This document shows positions 1-8,319 of a stretch of 28,082 nt of DNA, piece by piece (position 1 is the stretch's first letter; each line of letters begins with the position of its first letter). Location: the NCBI GenBank assembly GCA_016302965.1, contig JAEDMP010000026.1, positions 1 to 28,082 on the forward strand, given 5' to 3'. Under the pieces are notes generated by a model. That model was given only the letters and a program-made list of their open reading frames with translations. It was not told the origin of the DNA and did no database searches. A program made the translations under genes and the position numbers. This DNA is from Bacteroidaceae bacterium (lineage in GTDB: Bacteria > Bacteroidota > Bacteroidia > Bacteroidales > Bacteroidaceae).

Positions 1-30
1 CAGAATGTGAGATAATATTTCTTCGCTCAT
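1..30 (-). CDS. Possible 5' end of a minus-strand gene, cut by the window edge
   Basis: An ATG read leftwards from base 30 opens a frame MSEEILSHIL that runs off the left edge without a stop. A weak promoter-like element, TACGGTTG, lies just upstream on the minus strand (45 to 38), but I see no matching TTTG at the right distance. The gene downstream of it in this orientation would lie outside the window. Ten codons are too few to name a product, so the call rests only on an open frame, a good start codon and the flanking gene order (the preceding minus-strand gene ends in a terminator at 121-168). Confidence 0.3.
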   Translation of the reverse strand, partial: MSEEILSHIL

Positions 31-120
31 CACTTTTCAACCGTACAGGTCGAAACTTTTTTTTGTTGACCGGATAAGGAAACTGTCTGTTTCAATGGAG
101 TCTTTGTTTGAGATGCCACG

Positions 121-168
121 ACGGAAAAATTAGCACCCCCAAATATTCACCGGAATATCTGGGGGTGC
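121..168 (-). terminator. Intrinsic terminator after the beta-barrel gene
   Basis: Read on the minus strand, an inverted repeat (arms 168-153 and 148-133, 16 bp with one mismatch, 4-nt loop) starts with GCACCCCC and is followed by TAATTTTT. It lies about 60 nt after the stop codon of the beta-barrel protein. A GC-rich stem followed by a T-run is the standard form of a Rho-independent terminator. Confidence 0.85.
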
Positions 169-225
169 CCGTTATACAATCTGAATGGTATCAGTGTGTG
201 TTATCATTATTTCAGATTAGATGCT

Positions 226-789
226 TTAGAAATTGTAGAGAACACCGAAGGACAGGGAGCTGTTGTCGATGTTCAGACCGATGGCCTCTCCGCCGCCCAA
301 GTCGTCATCATTCTTCTGATAGCCGAAATAGCCAAGTTTAGCGATGAAGTCTACCTTCTTGGAAGCTGTGAGCTTCACACCGGGACGGAAACCAACGCCG
401 AAAGAAGAACCCTCTGCATCTGAGCCGTAGGTGGTATAGCTGATGCCGCCATCAACGAAGAAAGAGGCAATGCCGGTCTTGGCAAAGGTGTAACGAGCGT
501 AGGGAGCGATGGTGAAACAGCTGATGGTGTTCTCTGACTTGACACCTGTCGCGTTACCAACAGTGAAGTAGCCTTCATCATTGGTGCTGGCAAAACCGAG
601 GTTGATGCCTACTGCCCAGTTCTCATCGAGGTTGTAACCGATTTCGGGCTGGATGCTGAACGAGGTGGTTGTTTTGGCGTCCTTGTTTGCCTTGAGAGAT
701 TCAAGACCCAGCGAACCGCCTACGTAAACCTGTGCACTTGCAGCGATGGATGCTACCATAAAAGCTGCCATTAATACAATCTTTTTCAT
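226..789 (-). CDS. Outer-membrane beta-barrel protein (porin-like, about 187 aa)
   Basis: The protein begins with a typical Sec signal peptide (MKKIVLMAAFMVASIAASAQ) with likely cleavage after ASA. The mature part is rich in Gly, aromatic and alternating polar/hydrophobic stretches such as EIGYNLDENWAVGINLGF and IAPYARYTF. It ends in SFGVLYNF, with the C-terminal Phe expected for assembly into the outer membrane. Size and pattern fit the small eight-stranded OmpW/OmpX-like barrels (outer membrane beta-barrel domain families) that are common in Bacteroidetes. The transported substrate, if any, cannot be read from the sequence. The gene stands alone, with a likely promoter at 880-911 and a terminator at 121-168. 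The start is fixed by the signal peptide. Confidence 0.85.
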   Translation of the reverse strand: MKKIVLMAAFMVASIAASAQVYVGGSLGLESLKANKDAKTTTSFSIQPEIGYNLDENWAVGINLGFASTNDEGYFTVGNATGVKSENTISCFTIAPYARYTFAKTGIASFFVDGGISYTTYGSDAEGSSFGVGFRPGVKLTASKKVDFIAKLGYFGYQKNDDDLGGGEAIGLNIDNSSLSFGVLYNF

Positions 790-879
790 TTCTTTCTGTT
801 GTTTAATGATACTTATTATTGATATGGAGTAGGGGACGAACCCCTGATTCTTCAGATGGTTGTTTGCCTAAAACCGCTG

Positions 880-911
880 TAAAAGTAATATGATTTGCTG
901 GAATGAACAAA
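880..911 (-). promoter_or_regulatory. Probable Bacteroidetes-type promoter of the beta-barrel gene
   Basis: On the minus strand TTTG (911-908) is followed after 20 nt by TACTTTTA (887-880), close to the Bacteroidetes sigma-ABfr consensus TTTG / TAnnTTTG. The final base of the -7 element deviates (A instead of G). It would place transcription start about 85 nt upstream of the start codon. Confidence 0.45.
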
Positions 912-1138
912 TATTTTTCGATATATTTCACCAAATATTCACAAAATAGGATATTTTGAACACAAAAAATGAAATATAGTACACTTTTCTGTCTCTGGTG
1001 GATGAACGAAGAGAAGGAAGGGAAGCATACGGCATGGATGGAGTAGACCAATGAGGGGAAGAGAGGAGGACTGAGATGTGAAATAGATAAGAAAAATGAC
1101 AAAAATGAATGCAAAATGAAAAATATTTCGTCGTTTTA
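912..1138. other. Intergenic spacer between divergent genes, no gene seen
   Basis: The stretch between the two divergent promoters is AT-rich at its ends and purine-rich on the plus strand in the middle (about 1000-1090). Near 1089-1125 the motif AAAATGA or close variants recurs about three times, just upstream of the asnA promoter, and could be a regulator site. Open frames here have no recognisable composition or start context and I consider them chance. Confidence 0.4.
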
Positions 1139-1169
1139 CTTGCATATTAATATAAAAGTAGTACCTTTG
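1139..1169 (+). promoter_or_regulatory. Promoter of asnA
   Basis: CTTG (1139-1142) is followed after 19 nt by TACCTTTG (1162-1169), a full match to the Bacteroidetes -7 consensus TAnnTTTG. The predicted transcription start is about 25 nt before the asnA ATG at 1202, giving a short 5' leader. Confidence 0.65.
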
Positions 1170-1201
1170 CACGGCAAAAACAAAACAACAAGCAATCGAT
1201 T

Positions 1202-2239
1202 ATGAGCAAATTGATAAAACCAATCGTCTATCAGCCGCTGCTTGACACCAAGCAGACGGAGCAAGGCATCAAACTGATTAAGGAGTTCTTTCAGCAGAAC
1301 CTGTCCACGGAGTTGAGACTCAGACGTGTGACCGCCCCCCTTTTTGTGCTGCAGGGACTGGGTATCAACGATGACCTGAACGGTGTGGAAAGGGCTGTGA
1401 CTTTTCCCGTGAAGGATTTGGGAGACGCTAAGGCGGAGGTGGTGCACTCGCTGGCCAAATGGAAGCGGCTGACACTCGCCGAATACCATATCGAACCCGG
1501 CTATGGCATCTATACCGACATGAACGCCATCAGAGCCGACGAGGAACTTGACAATCTGCACTCGCTTTATGTAGACCAGTGGGACTGGGAGGCCGTTATT
1601 ACCCCCGAACAGCGCACCGTGGCTTATCTCAAGCATATCGTGGAACGTATCTATGCCGCCATCCGGCGTACCGAGTATCTCACCTGCGAGACCTATGCGC
1701 AGATTAAACCTTTCCTGCCCGAGAGAATATCGTTTGTCCACAGTGAGGAACTGCTGCAGCGCTATCCCAACCTCAGTCCGAAGGAGCGTGAAGATGCCAT
1801 CTGCAAGGAACTGGGAGCTGTGTTTGTCATCGGTATCGGCGGCAAACTGAGCAATGGAAAGAAACACGACGGACGCGCACCCGACTATGATGACTGGTCG
1901 ACTGTGGGCGAGGATGGACGGGTAGGTCTGAATGGGGATATCCTCATCTGGTATCCTGTTCTGGGCCGTTCGTTTGAGCTTTCGTCTATGGGTATACGTG
2001 TCAACGAGGAGTCGCTTTTGAGACAGTTGGCCATCGAGGACAAGGAAGACCGCAAGCAACTCTATTTCCACCGCAAGCTGCTGGCTGGTGAACTGCCGCT
2101 GAGTATTGGCGGCGGTATCGGGCAGAGCCGACTCTGCATGGTGCTCCTGCACAAGGCGCATATCGGAGAGATTCAGGCAAGTATCTGGCCCGAAGACATG
2201 AGAATGGAATGTGAGGAGATGGGCATGACGCTGATATAA
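1202..2239 (+). CDS. asnA: Aspartate-ammonia ligase (ammonia-dependent asparagine synthetase A)
   Basis: AsnA makes asparagine from aspartate, ammonia and ATP in the cytosol, through an aspartyl-AMP intermediate. The 345-aa protein matches the family in length (about 330-350) and is collinear throughout. The N-terminal region has LRLRRVTAPLFV. The middle carries DAKAEVVHSLAKWKR, and the C-terminal part has SMGIRVNEESL and the ATP-site motif GGGIGQSRL, which resembles motif 3 of class II aminoacyl-tRNA synthetases, to which AsnA is structurally related. Unlike AsnB it has no glutaminase domain, so it should use free ammonia, which is abundant in gut and rumen. It has its own promoter (1139-1169). 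The stop codon lies inside a hairpin shared with dnaX. The ATG at 1202 is well placed after the promoter. Confidence 0.95.
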   Translation: MSKLIKPIVYQPLLDTKQTEQGIKLIKEFFQQNLSTELRLRRVTAPLFVLQGLGINDDLNGVERAVTFPVKDLGDAKAEVVHSLAKWKRLTLAEYHIEPGYGIYTDMNAIRADEELDNLHSLYVDQWDWEAVITPEQRTVAYLKHIVERIYAAIRRTEYLTCETYAQIKPFLPERISFVHSEELLQRYPNLSPKEREDAICKELGAVFVIGIGGKLSNGKKHDGRAPDYDDWSTVGEDGRVGLNGDILIWYPVLGRSFELSSMGIRVNEESLLRQLAIEDKEDRKQLYFHRKLLAGELPLSIGGGIGQSRLCMVLLHKAHIGEIQASIWPEDMRMECEEMGMTLI

Positions 2240-2253
2240 TCAGGCGTCATGCC
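2222..2253. terminator. Hairpin spanning the stop codons of convergent asnA and dnaX
   Basis: Arms 2222-2235 and 2239-2253 are complementary over 14 pairs with a single bulged base and a 3-nt loop. The left arm is the end of asnA and the asnA TAA closes the loop. The dnaX stop (minus strand, 2249-2247) lies in the right arm. No T-run follows on either side, so this is a candidate bidirectional transcript end or stabiliser and not a textbook intrinsic terminator. Confidence 0.55.
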
Positions 2254-4082
2254 AACTCCAAGTCAAAAAGTTCGCGCAGTTTGGCAATAGCGGGATTGGA
2301 TTGCTCCATCTCTTCAAACTGTTCGCGACGACTGAGTATCTTCACCTGCTCATTACGCTCTACCACACGCATGGTGAGCGTAATGTCGCAGTTGTGAAGA
2401 TATATTTTTAAGGTATTGATGATACTGCCCTGGATGGTTTGCAGCTGTTCGAGCATGATTTGGTTGTCAACGTCCACTTCGATGGCTGGAAACTGGCCAA
2501 TCCTTGGATTCATATTCTTCATGCGTGTAGCAATGCCACTGAGTTTCTCGGGCATGCGGTTGCACATCAGCATCCATTGCAGTTCCAGCTCCTGCTGGCT
2601 GAACTCGCAGTGCTCTTCCTGTACCTTGGCGTTGGGGTCGTCCTTGTCCAAGGTGCCCGGAATAATCTGCATCTTTCGCTGTTTGCTCATCTGGCGCACG
2701 TTGTTCCAGGAGAAGCCCAAAGGCTGTCCGCTGGTTCCTCTAAGCCCCTTGATAATCTGTCCGTCCTTGGAGGTGAGTTGCGCCATAGTGGCCGTGGCCG
2801 TTGACGAGGCGGTGGGGGTGACGGATATAGAGGCAGTGGCAACCGCCGCACGGGGGGCAGTAGCGGGCTGTCGCGCCTCGGCCGGAGCTACCTGCGGGGC
2901 TCTCTGCATGGGGCGGGGCTGGGACAGCAGATTCTTGAACAGGCTTTTCAGTCGGCGGGGGCGGCGCCCCGCGACAGGATTGTCGTCTGGTTGGGTCACC
3001 TGAGCTACCTCGATGAGTGTCAACTCCACCAGTAGCCGTTTGTTGCTGCTCGTGCGGTAGTTGATGTCGCATCGGTTCAGGATGCGCAGCGACTGATAGA
3101 GGAAGCGCGTGTCACACTGGGCGGCCTGCTCTTTCAGACGCTCCTGTTGCTGCTGGCTCACTTCAAGGAGGGGCAGCGTGGCCTCGTCTTTGGCCATCAT
3201 AACGTTACGGATATGCTTGGCCAGTCCGTTGACCATCTGACTGGCGTCGAAACCGCTGTTGAGTATCTTGTTGAGCGCCACCATCACCTCACTCACCTTA
3301 TTCTGGCGGCAGAGGTCGACCATGTTGAAATAGACCTCGGCATCCAGCACATTCAAGTCTTCAACCACCTTGTCATAGGTGATGTTGCCCTGACAGAAAC
3401 TGGCTGCCTGGTCGAAGATGGAGAGAGCATCGCGCATACCGCCGTCGGCCTTTTCGGCAATGACGGCCAGTGCCTGCTCTTCATAGCTGATGCCCTCCTG
3501 CTGAGCCACATGCTTGAGATGCTCCACGGTGTCCTTGACGCTCATTCGCTCGAAGTCGTAAATCTGGCAGCGGGAGATGATGGTAGGCAACACCTTGTGC
3601 TTTTCGGTGGTGGCCAAGATGAACACCACATGCGCGGGCGGTTCTTCCAGCGTCTTGAGGAAAGCGTTGAAGGCTCCTGCCGAAAGCATGTGGACCTCAT
3701 CGATGATAAACACCTTGTACTTGCCCACCTGTGGCGGAACGCGTGTCTGCTCGGTCAACGAGCGGATATCATCTACCGAGTTGTTGCTTGCGGCATCCAG
3801 CTCGAAGATGTTGAGCGAGCGCTGCTCGTTGAATGCCTTGCAGCTCTCACACTCGTCGCAGGCCTCGCCGTTGGCTTTCGGTGAGAGGCAGTTGATGGTC
3901 TTGGCAAAGATGCGTGCACAGGTGGTCTTGCCCACACCGCGAGGACCGCAGAATAGATAGGCATGAGCCAGTTTGCCGCTGCTCACGGCATTCTTCAGGG
4001 TGGTGGTCAGCGCACTCTGACCCACTACGCTGTCGAAACGGGTGGGGCGGTATTTGCGCGCCGATACGATATATTCTCCCAT
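2247..4082 (-). CDS. dnaX: DNA polymerase III subunit gamma/tau (clamp loader ATPase)
   Basis: DnaX drives loading of the beta sliding clamp and organises the replisome. The 611-aa product has the usual order. The AAA+ module starts with the conserved KYRPTRFDSVVGQ, followed by Walker A GPRGVGKTT (residues 46-54). The zinc-binding cysteines are near residues 65, 75, 78 and 81, Walker B is IIDEVHML (126-133), and the conserved SRC stands at about 170-172. The three-helix collar follows. An Ala/Pro/Thr-rich linker (about 385-450) leads to a C-terminal tau-type domain. I see no A-rich slippery heptamer like that of E. coli in the linker, so a frameshifted short gamma form is not supported. It converges on asnA with a 7-bp gap. 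A -7 element lies about 97 nt upstream. Confidence 0.95.
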   Translation of the reverse strand: MGEYIVSARKYRPTRFDSVVGQSALTTTLKNAVSSGKLAHAYLFCGPRGVGKTTCARIFAKTINCLSPKANGEACDECESCKAFNEQRSLNIFELDAASNNSVDDIRSLTEQTRVPPQVGKYKVFIIDEVHMLSAGAFNAFLKTLEEPPAHVVFILATTEKHKVLPTIISRCQIYDFERMSVKDTVEHLKHVAQQEGISYEEQALAVIAEKADGGMRDALSIFDQAASFCQGNITYDKVVEDLNVLDAEVYFNMVDLCRQNKVSEVMVALNKILNSGFDASQMVNGLAKHIRNVMMAKDEATLPLLEVSQQQQERLKEQAAQCDTRFLYQSLRILNRCDINYRTSSNKRLLVELTLIEVAQVTQPDDNPVAGRRPRRLKSLFKNLLSQPRPMQRAPQVAPAEARQPATAPRAAVATASISVTPTASSTATATMAQLTSKDGQIIKGLRGTSGQPLGFSWNNVRQMSKQRKMQIIPGTLDKDDPNAKVQEEHCEFSQQELELQWMLMCNRMPEKLSGIATRMKNMNPRIGQFPAIEVDVDNQIMLEQLQTIQGSIINTLKIYLHNCDITLTMRVVERNEQVKILSRREQFEEMEQSNPAIAKLRELFDLELA

Positions 4083-4387
4083 GGATAGAATGGTTTCTTG
4101 ATAATTAGGTTTGACTTGCTGAAGTAGTCCCGCTGCCCATTCCTGTTTTCAGGCTGTATGGACAAAGGATTACGGCTACAAAGTTAAGCATTTATTTCGA
4201 ATTATCGGTGATTGGAACTCCTGTTTTTTTCGCTTCCTTTCTCTTCTACACTTTTTTTATCCGCATAGATAATAATCTGCCCTACTCTGCGTTATGATTA
4301 GTATAGGGAAAGTACCTCAGACTTTTCGAAAAGATCATTTCTTCAGGAACCCTTGATGATGACTAACAAATCAAAACTATCAATGAT
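4083..4387. other. Divergent intergenic region between dnaX and GH2 gene
   Basis: No gene is visible here. On the minus strand TAACTTTG (4186-4179) is a perfect -7 element for dnaX, although I find no TTTG at the right distance. Two T-rich tracts lie near 4225-4260. A perfect 12-bp palindrome, CTTTTCGAAAAG, sits at 4322-4333, 55 nt before the GH2 start codon, and could be an operator. I see no convincing TAnnTTTG element for the GH2 gene. Confidence 0.5.
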
Positions 4388-7336
4388 ATGACGAAACACG
4401 CTATCCTACATGCTATCCACGCGTGGATTTCTCCCCGACAGGGGGTGGCACTGGCTTTGGCTGGTTGCTTCTCGCTCACCGCCATGGCCCAGAACCACAT
4501 CAGTCTGGCCGGAAAGTGGAATATATGTTACGGCGACAAACAGGCACAGATAGAACTGCCCGGCTCCATGCTCACCAATCTGCTGGGCGACGAGGTGACA
4601 GTAGATACCCGGTGGACAGGCAGTCTCTACGACTCCTCCTTCTACTTCAACCCCTACATGGCTAAATACCGTGAGTCGGGAAAGATGAAGTTCCCCTTCT
4701 TCCTCACGCCGGCCACCCACTATACGGGCAAGGCGGTGTATACGCGCACCGTGAGGGTGCCCAAACAATGGAAGGGCGACCGTGTGATGCTTTTTCTCGA
4801 ACGCCCCCATATTGAAACCACGGTCTATGTGAACGGACAACTCGTCGGACGTGACTCTACCCTGAGTGTGCCCCATGAGTTTGAGGTGACACCCTATCTG
4901 AAATATGGCAAGGACAATGAAATTACTATACATATATATAATGGTATAGAGAACGTGTGTGTAGGACAGGATTCGCACAGCGTGACCGACCAGACCCAGG
5001 GCAACTGGAACGGTATGGCGGGCGAACTCCAACTGCGACGCAGGCCGATGACTTGCATCCGCAATCTGCAGGTCTATCCCCAGGCTGCCCAGCGAAAACT
5101 GGAGGTGGAGGCCGAGGTGATGGGACTGAAAGGAAAGGGACAGCAGTTGCGATTCGTGGTGACAGAGGGAGCTGACGGCAAGGGACGGACTCTTGTGGAC
5201 AGCCGCCAGAAGATGGCCGACCGCATCACCCTGCAACTACCCGACGAAGTGAAACTTTGGGATGAGTTTTCGCCACAGCTCTATACCCTCACTGCCATTC
5301 TGGGACGTGACACCGTGAGCACGTCTTTCGGTTTGCGTGACATCAGCATCCGGGGACGACAGTTCTATATGAACGGACACCCTATCTGGATGAGAGGCAC
5401 CGTGGGCAACTGCTGTTTCCCGCTCACGGGTTATCCCCCCACCGACGAGGAGTCGTGGACGAGGATTTTCAGCAAGTGCAAGGAGTATGGGCTCAACATG
5501 ATGCGCTTCCACTCTTATTGTCCGCCAGAGGCTGCCTTCAAGGCTGCTGACAAACTGGGCTTCTATCTGCAACCCGAGGGCCCCTCATGGCCTAACCACG
5601 GTGTGAAACTGCGCCGGGGCATGACTATCGACCGTTATCTGCTGGAGGAAACCCACCGCATGGTGAGGGCATACGGCAACCACCCCTCCTTCTGTATGCT
5701 CGCAGCAGGCAATGAGCCGGCAGGCGACTGGGTGAGCTGGTGTGCCGACTTCATCGACTACTGGCATCAGACGGGCGACAAACGGCGTGTCTACTGCGGG
5801 GCTTCCGTAGGTGGAGGCTGGGCATGGGACACCAACAGCGACTACCACGTGAAGGGAGGAGCACGTGGACTCGATTGGGACCGCCGCGCACCCCAGTCGG
5901 CCGATGACTATTATGACCAGATGCTCCGTCCACGCAACTTCAAGACTAATCGGGTGCCTGCATACGCCCTCACCAATGATACCCTCTCAGACGGAACCAT
6001 TGAAAAGGTGAACAACAGCCCCATACTTGCCCATGAAAAGGGACAGTGGTGCGCCTTCCCCGATCTCACGGAGACCACTCTCTACAAGGGTCCCTACAAG
6101 GCATCCAACTTCGACATTTTCGGCGACCTGCTGCGCGACCATGGCATGGCTTCGCAGGCTCAGCGTTTCCTCCACGCCAGCGGAAAACTGCAGACCCTCG
6201 CCTACAAGTATGAGACAGAACGAAACCTGCGAACACCCGACTATGCCGGATTCCAGTATCTCGGACTCAATGACTACAGTGGCCAGGGAACAGCACTGGT
6301 GGGCGTGCTCAACGTGTTCTGGAAAGAGAAAGGCTATTGTGATGCCACAGACTGGACCCAGTTCTGCTCTCCGGTGGTGCCGCTGGCCAGAATGCCCAAG
6401 TTTGTCTTCACGAACGACGAGGAACTGGTGGTGCCTATGGAACTCTATAACGCACGACAAGAGATGAAAGAGGTGATGGTGTCCTTCACCCTCATGAGCG
6501 ACCAGGATGAGGAGGGCAATACGATGATAGCCTCGCAGACCGCAACCCATCAGCGCATCCCACTCGGCAAGAACCTGGATTTGGGCACCTTCCGCTACTC
6601 GTTTGCCGATGTGAAGCAACCGACCCATTTCACCCTGAAGGCCGAATTGGAATCGGCCGACTCGGTAGAGGCAACGAACAGCTGGGAACTGTGGGTCTAT
6701 CCCAAACAGATTTCCATGCCTGAGGCCAAGGATATCTATCTCACCGATACCCTCGATGAACGCACTCTGTCTGTTTTGGCCAGGGGCGGCAAGGTGCTCA
6801 TCGAGGCGGCAGGAAAGGTGCGATATGGCAGTGATGTGAAGCAGACCTATCTGCCCGTTTTCTGGAACACCAGCTGGTTCAAGATGCGTCCGCCCCACAC
6901 CACGGGTGCCGTCATCGACAAGGACCATCCGCTGTTCGACCGCTTCGTGACCGACGACTGGGCCAACCTGCAGTGGTGGGAACTGCTCAACAGGGCACAG
7001 GTGATGAATCTTGCTGCCTTCCCCGATGATTACCAGTCGCCTGTTCAACCTATCGACACCTGGCATGTCAGCCGCAAATTGGGTATGATTGTTGAGGCTA
7101 AGGTGAACGGAGGCAAACTGCTCATGACCACCATGGATATCAGTAGTCGGCTCGACGAGCGAGTGGTGGCACGGCAGATGCGTCAGGCCATTCTCAGCTA
7201 TATGGAGAGCGACCGCTTCCAGCCGATGATGAAGCTGGCCCCCTCAATCATTACCCAACTCTTCGAGGAAGAGGCTCCTGCGGTGAATATGTACACCAAG
7301 GAGTCGCCCGATGAGTTGAAACCGAAAATCAAATGA
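4388..7336 (+). CDS. Glycoside hydrolase family 2 enzyme, exported
   Basis: The 982-aa protein carries an export signal (hydrophobic core GVALALAGCFSLTAMAQ). It then shows a jelly-roll sugar-binding domain (about 38-185, with VYVNGQLVGRDS), an Ig-like domain (about 220-320) and a TIM barrel that opens with FYMNGHPIWMRGTVG. The acid/base Glu is E443 in AAGNEPAG. The probable nucleophile is E550 in ILAHEKGQWCAFPD. A long C-terminal region (about 670-982) holds further beta-rich domains. GH2 enzymes remove terminal beta-linked sugars from plant or host glycans. The exact sugar cannot be read here, and EKGQW in place of the usual beta-galactosidase nucleophile context argues against LacZ activity. 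The signal contains both a lipobox-like LAGC (C26) and an AMA-Q site, so it may be lipidated or freely periplasmic. It is a single-gene unit. Confidence 0.85.
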   Translation: MTKHAILHAIHAWISPRQGVALALAGCFSLTAMAQNHISLAGKWNICYGDKQAQIELPGSMLTNLLGDEVTVDTRWTGSLYDSSFYFNPYMAKYRESGKMKFPFFLTPATHYTGKAVYTRTVRVPKQWKGDRVMLFLERPHIETTVYVNGQLVGRDSTLSVPHEFEVTPYLKYGKDNEITIHIYNGIENVCVGQDSHSVTDQTQGNWNGMAGELQLRRRPMTCIRNLQVYPQAAQRKLEVEAEVMGLKGKGQQLRFVVTEGADGKGRTLVDSRQKMADRITLQLPDEVKLWDEFSPQLYTLTAILGRDTVSTSFGLRDISIRGRQFYMNGHPIWMRGTVGNCCFPLTGYPPTDEESWTRIFSKCKEYGLNMMRFHSYCPPEAAFKAADKLGFYLQPEGPSWPNHGVKLRRGMTIDRYLLEETHRMVRAYGNHPSFCMLAAGNEPAGDWVSWCADFIDYWHQTGDKRRVYCGASVGGGWAWDTNSDYHVKGGARGLDWDRRAPQSADDYYDQMLRPRNFKTNRVPAYALTNDTLSDGTIEKVNNSPILAHEKGQWCAFPDLTETTLYKGPYKASNFDIFGDLLRDHGMASQAQRFLHASGKLQTLAYKYETERNLRTPDYAGFQYLGLNDYSGQGTALVGVLNVFWKEKGYCDATDWTQFCSPVVPLARMPKFVFTNDEELVVPMELYNARQEMKEVMVSFTLMSDQDEEGNTMIASQTATHQRIPLGKNLDLGTFRYSFADVKQPTHFTLKAELESADSVEATNSWELWVYPKQISMPEAKDIYLTDTLDERTLSVLARGGKVLIEAAGKVRYGSDVKQTYLPVFWNTSWFKMRPPHTTGAVIDKDHPLFDRFVTDDWANLQWWELLNRAQVMNLAAFPDDYQSPVQPIDTWHVSRKLGMIVEAKVNGGKLLMTTMDISSRLDERVVARQMRQAILSYMESDRFQPMMKLAPSIITQLFEEEAPAVNMYTKESPDELKPKIK

Positions 7337-7357
7337 CAAGGATTCCAATCCTGATAG

Positions 7358-7401
7358 ATACGCAAAAAGAGCGTCCCTTTCGAGGCGCTCTTTTTGCGTA
7401 T
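7358..7401. terminator. Bidirectional terminator between GH2 gene and the EamA transporter gene
   Basis: A perfect 16-bp inverted repeat (7358-7373 and 7386-7401) with a 12-nt loop contains the core GCAAAAAGAGCG. Its arms hold A5 and T5 tracts, so either strand yields a GC-containing stem ending in a U-rich run. It lies between two convergent genes (stops at 7336 and 7414) and serves both. Confidence 0.85.
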
Positions 7402-7413
7402 AGCAGGGGAGGA

Positions 7414-8319
7414 TTATTTCTTTGAACAGAGGTAGATGCCGCTGAGGATGCAGGCGGTTCCGATCAGGAAATAGGAGGTTATGTGCTCGTCCAGTACGAG
7501 CCAGGCGAAGATGATGGTGGAGATGGGGTTGAAGTAGACCCAGTTGGTGGCGGCCACGGCACCCAGTTTCACCATACACCAGTTCCACGTGAGATAACAG
7601 ACCATCGACGCCACACAGCCCAAAAACAGCAGATTGCCCCACACCGACGGACGTAACAGCACCTCCATCGAGGGTAATTCCGGAATCAGAAGATAGTAGG
7701 GAAGGATGGTGACCAATCCGTAGAAAAACACTTTGCGCGTGATGTAAAGGGTAGGGAAATGGCCGCCCACACGCTTCATCAGCAGCGAATAGACCGCCCA
7801 GCACAGACAGGCTGCAAAGGCCAGCAGGTCGCCCAAGGGGGAGAGATGGAGCACGAAATGGCCATTGAGTACTACCACTGCCATGCCCACGAAGGCCAGC
7901 AACGAACCACCCAAAGCGCGACGGCTGAAATGCTCCGACTGCGGATAGCAGAGCGAGATGAGGAGCATGGCAAACAACGGACAGGCGCAGACGATGAGCG
8001 AGGTGTTGGTGGCGGTGGTGAAGAGCATGGCGGCATTTTCGGTGAGAAAATAGAGAGAACCGCCCGTCAATCCCAGACCTGCCATGACCAACTCGTCCTG
8101 CCATCGGAATGGGGGCAACTGCTGGCGCTTCACGAAACTGAAAGCCAGCAGCAACAGATAGGCGATGAGGAAACGCAACGTAAAAATATGTGCAGGCGAG
8201 AGCCCCTGCATCAGCAGCAGCTTCGTCCACACAAAGGTTGTGCCCCAGACGGCTATCGTGAGAAAGGCCACGAGATGGGCCGCGAGATTACTTGAGTCGT
8301 TCGATGTCCTGGCGCACAT
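7414..8319 (-). CDS. EamA/DMT-family transporter, last gene of the aromatic operon
   Basis: The 301-aa protein is almost wholly hydrophobic and has about ten membrane segments in two repeated halves. The first half opens with FLTIAVWGTTFVWTKLLL and the second with LAFAACLCWAVYSLLMKRV. This is the fold of EamA exporters of the drug/metabolite superfamily, whose known members export amino acids, nucleosides or related metabolites. Its ATG lies 32 nt inside the end of tyrA in another frame, so the two genes are probably translationally coupled. The next in-frame alternative is a GTG about 17 codons later. Its position suggests that it handles an aromatic amino acid or pathway product, but that is inference from context only. 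A bidirectional hairpin follows the stop. Confidence 0.8.
   Translation of the reverse strand: MCARTSNDSSNLAAHLVAFLTIAVWGTTFVWTKLLLMQGLSPAHIFTLRFLIAYLLLLAFSFVKRQQLPPFRWQDELVMAGLGLTGGSLYFLTENAAMLFTTATNTSLIVCACPLFAMLLISLCYPQSEHFSRRALGGSLLAFVGMAVVVLNGHFVLHLSPLGDLLAFAACLCWAVYSLLMKRVGGHFPTLYITRKVFFYGLVTILPYYLLIPELPSMEVLLRPSVWGNLLFLGCVASMVCYLTWNWCMVKLGAVAATNWVYFNPISTIIFAWLVLDEHITSYFLIGTACILSGIYLCSKK

Noticed and set aside
803..1114. 103-codon minus-strand frame between the beta-barrel gene and asnA
   Set aside because: Low-complexity Ser/Phe/His composition, no family resemblance, and it overlaps the promoter of the beta-barrel gene.
2800..2960. dnaX programmed frameshift site
   Set aside because: No A-rich or other slippery heptamer with a downstream hairpin is visible in the linker.
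2740..3072. Overlapping frame inside dnaX that might be a frameshift product
   Set aside because: It is an alternate reading of the GC-rich linker with no slippery heptamer and Pro/His/Arg noise composition.
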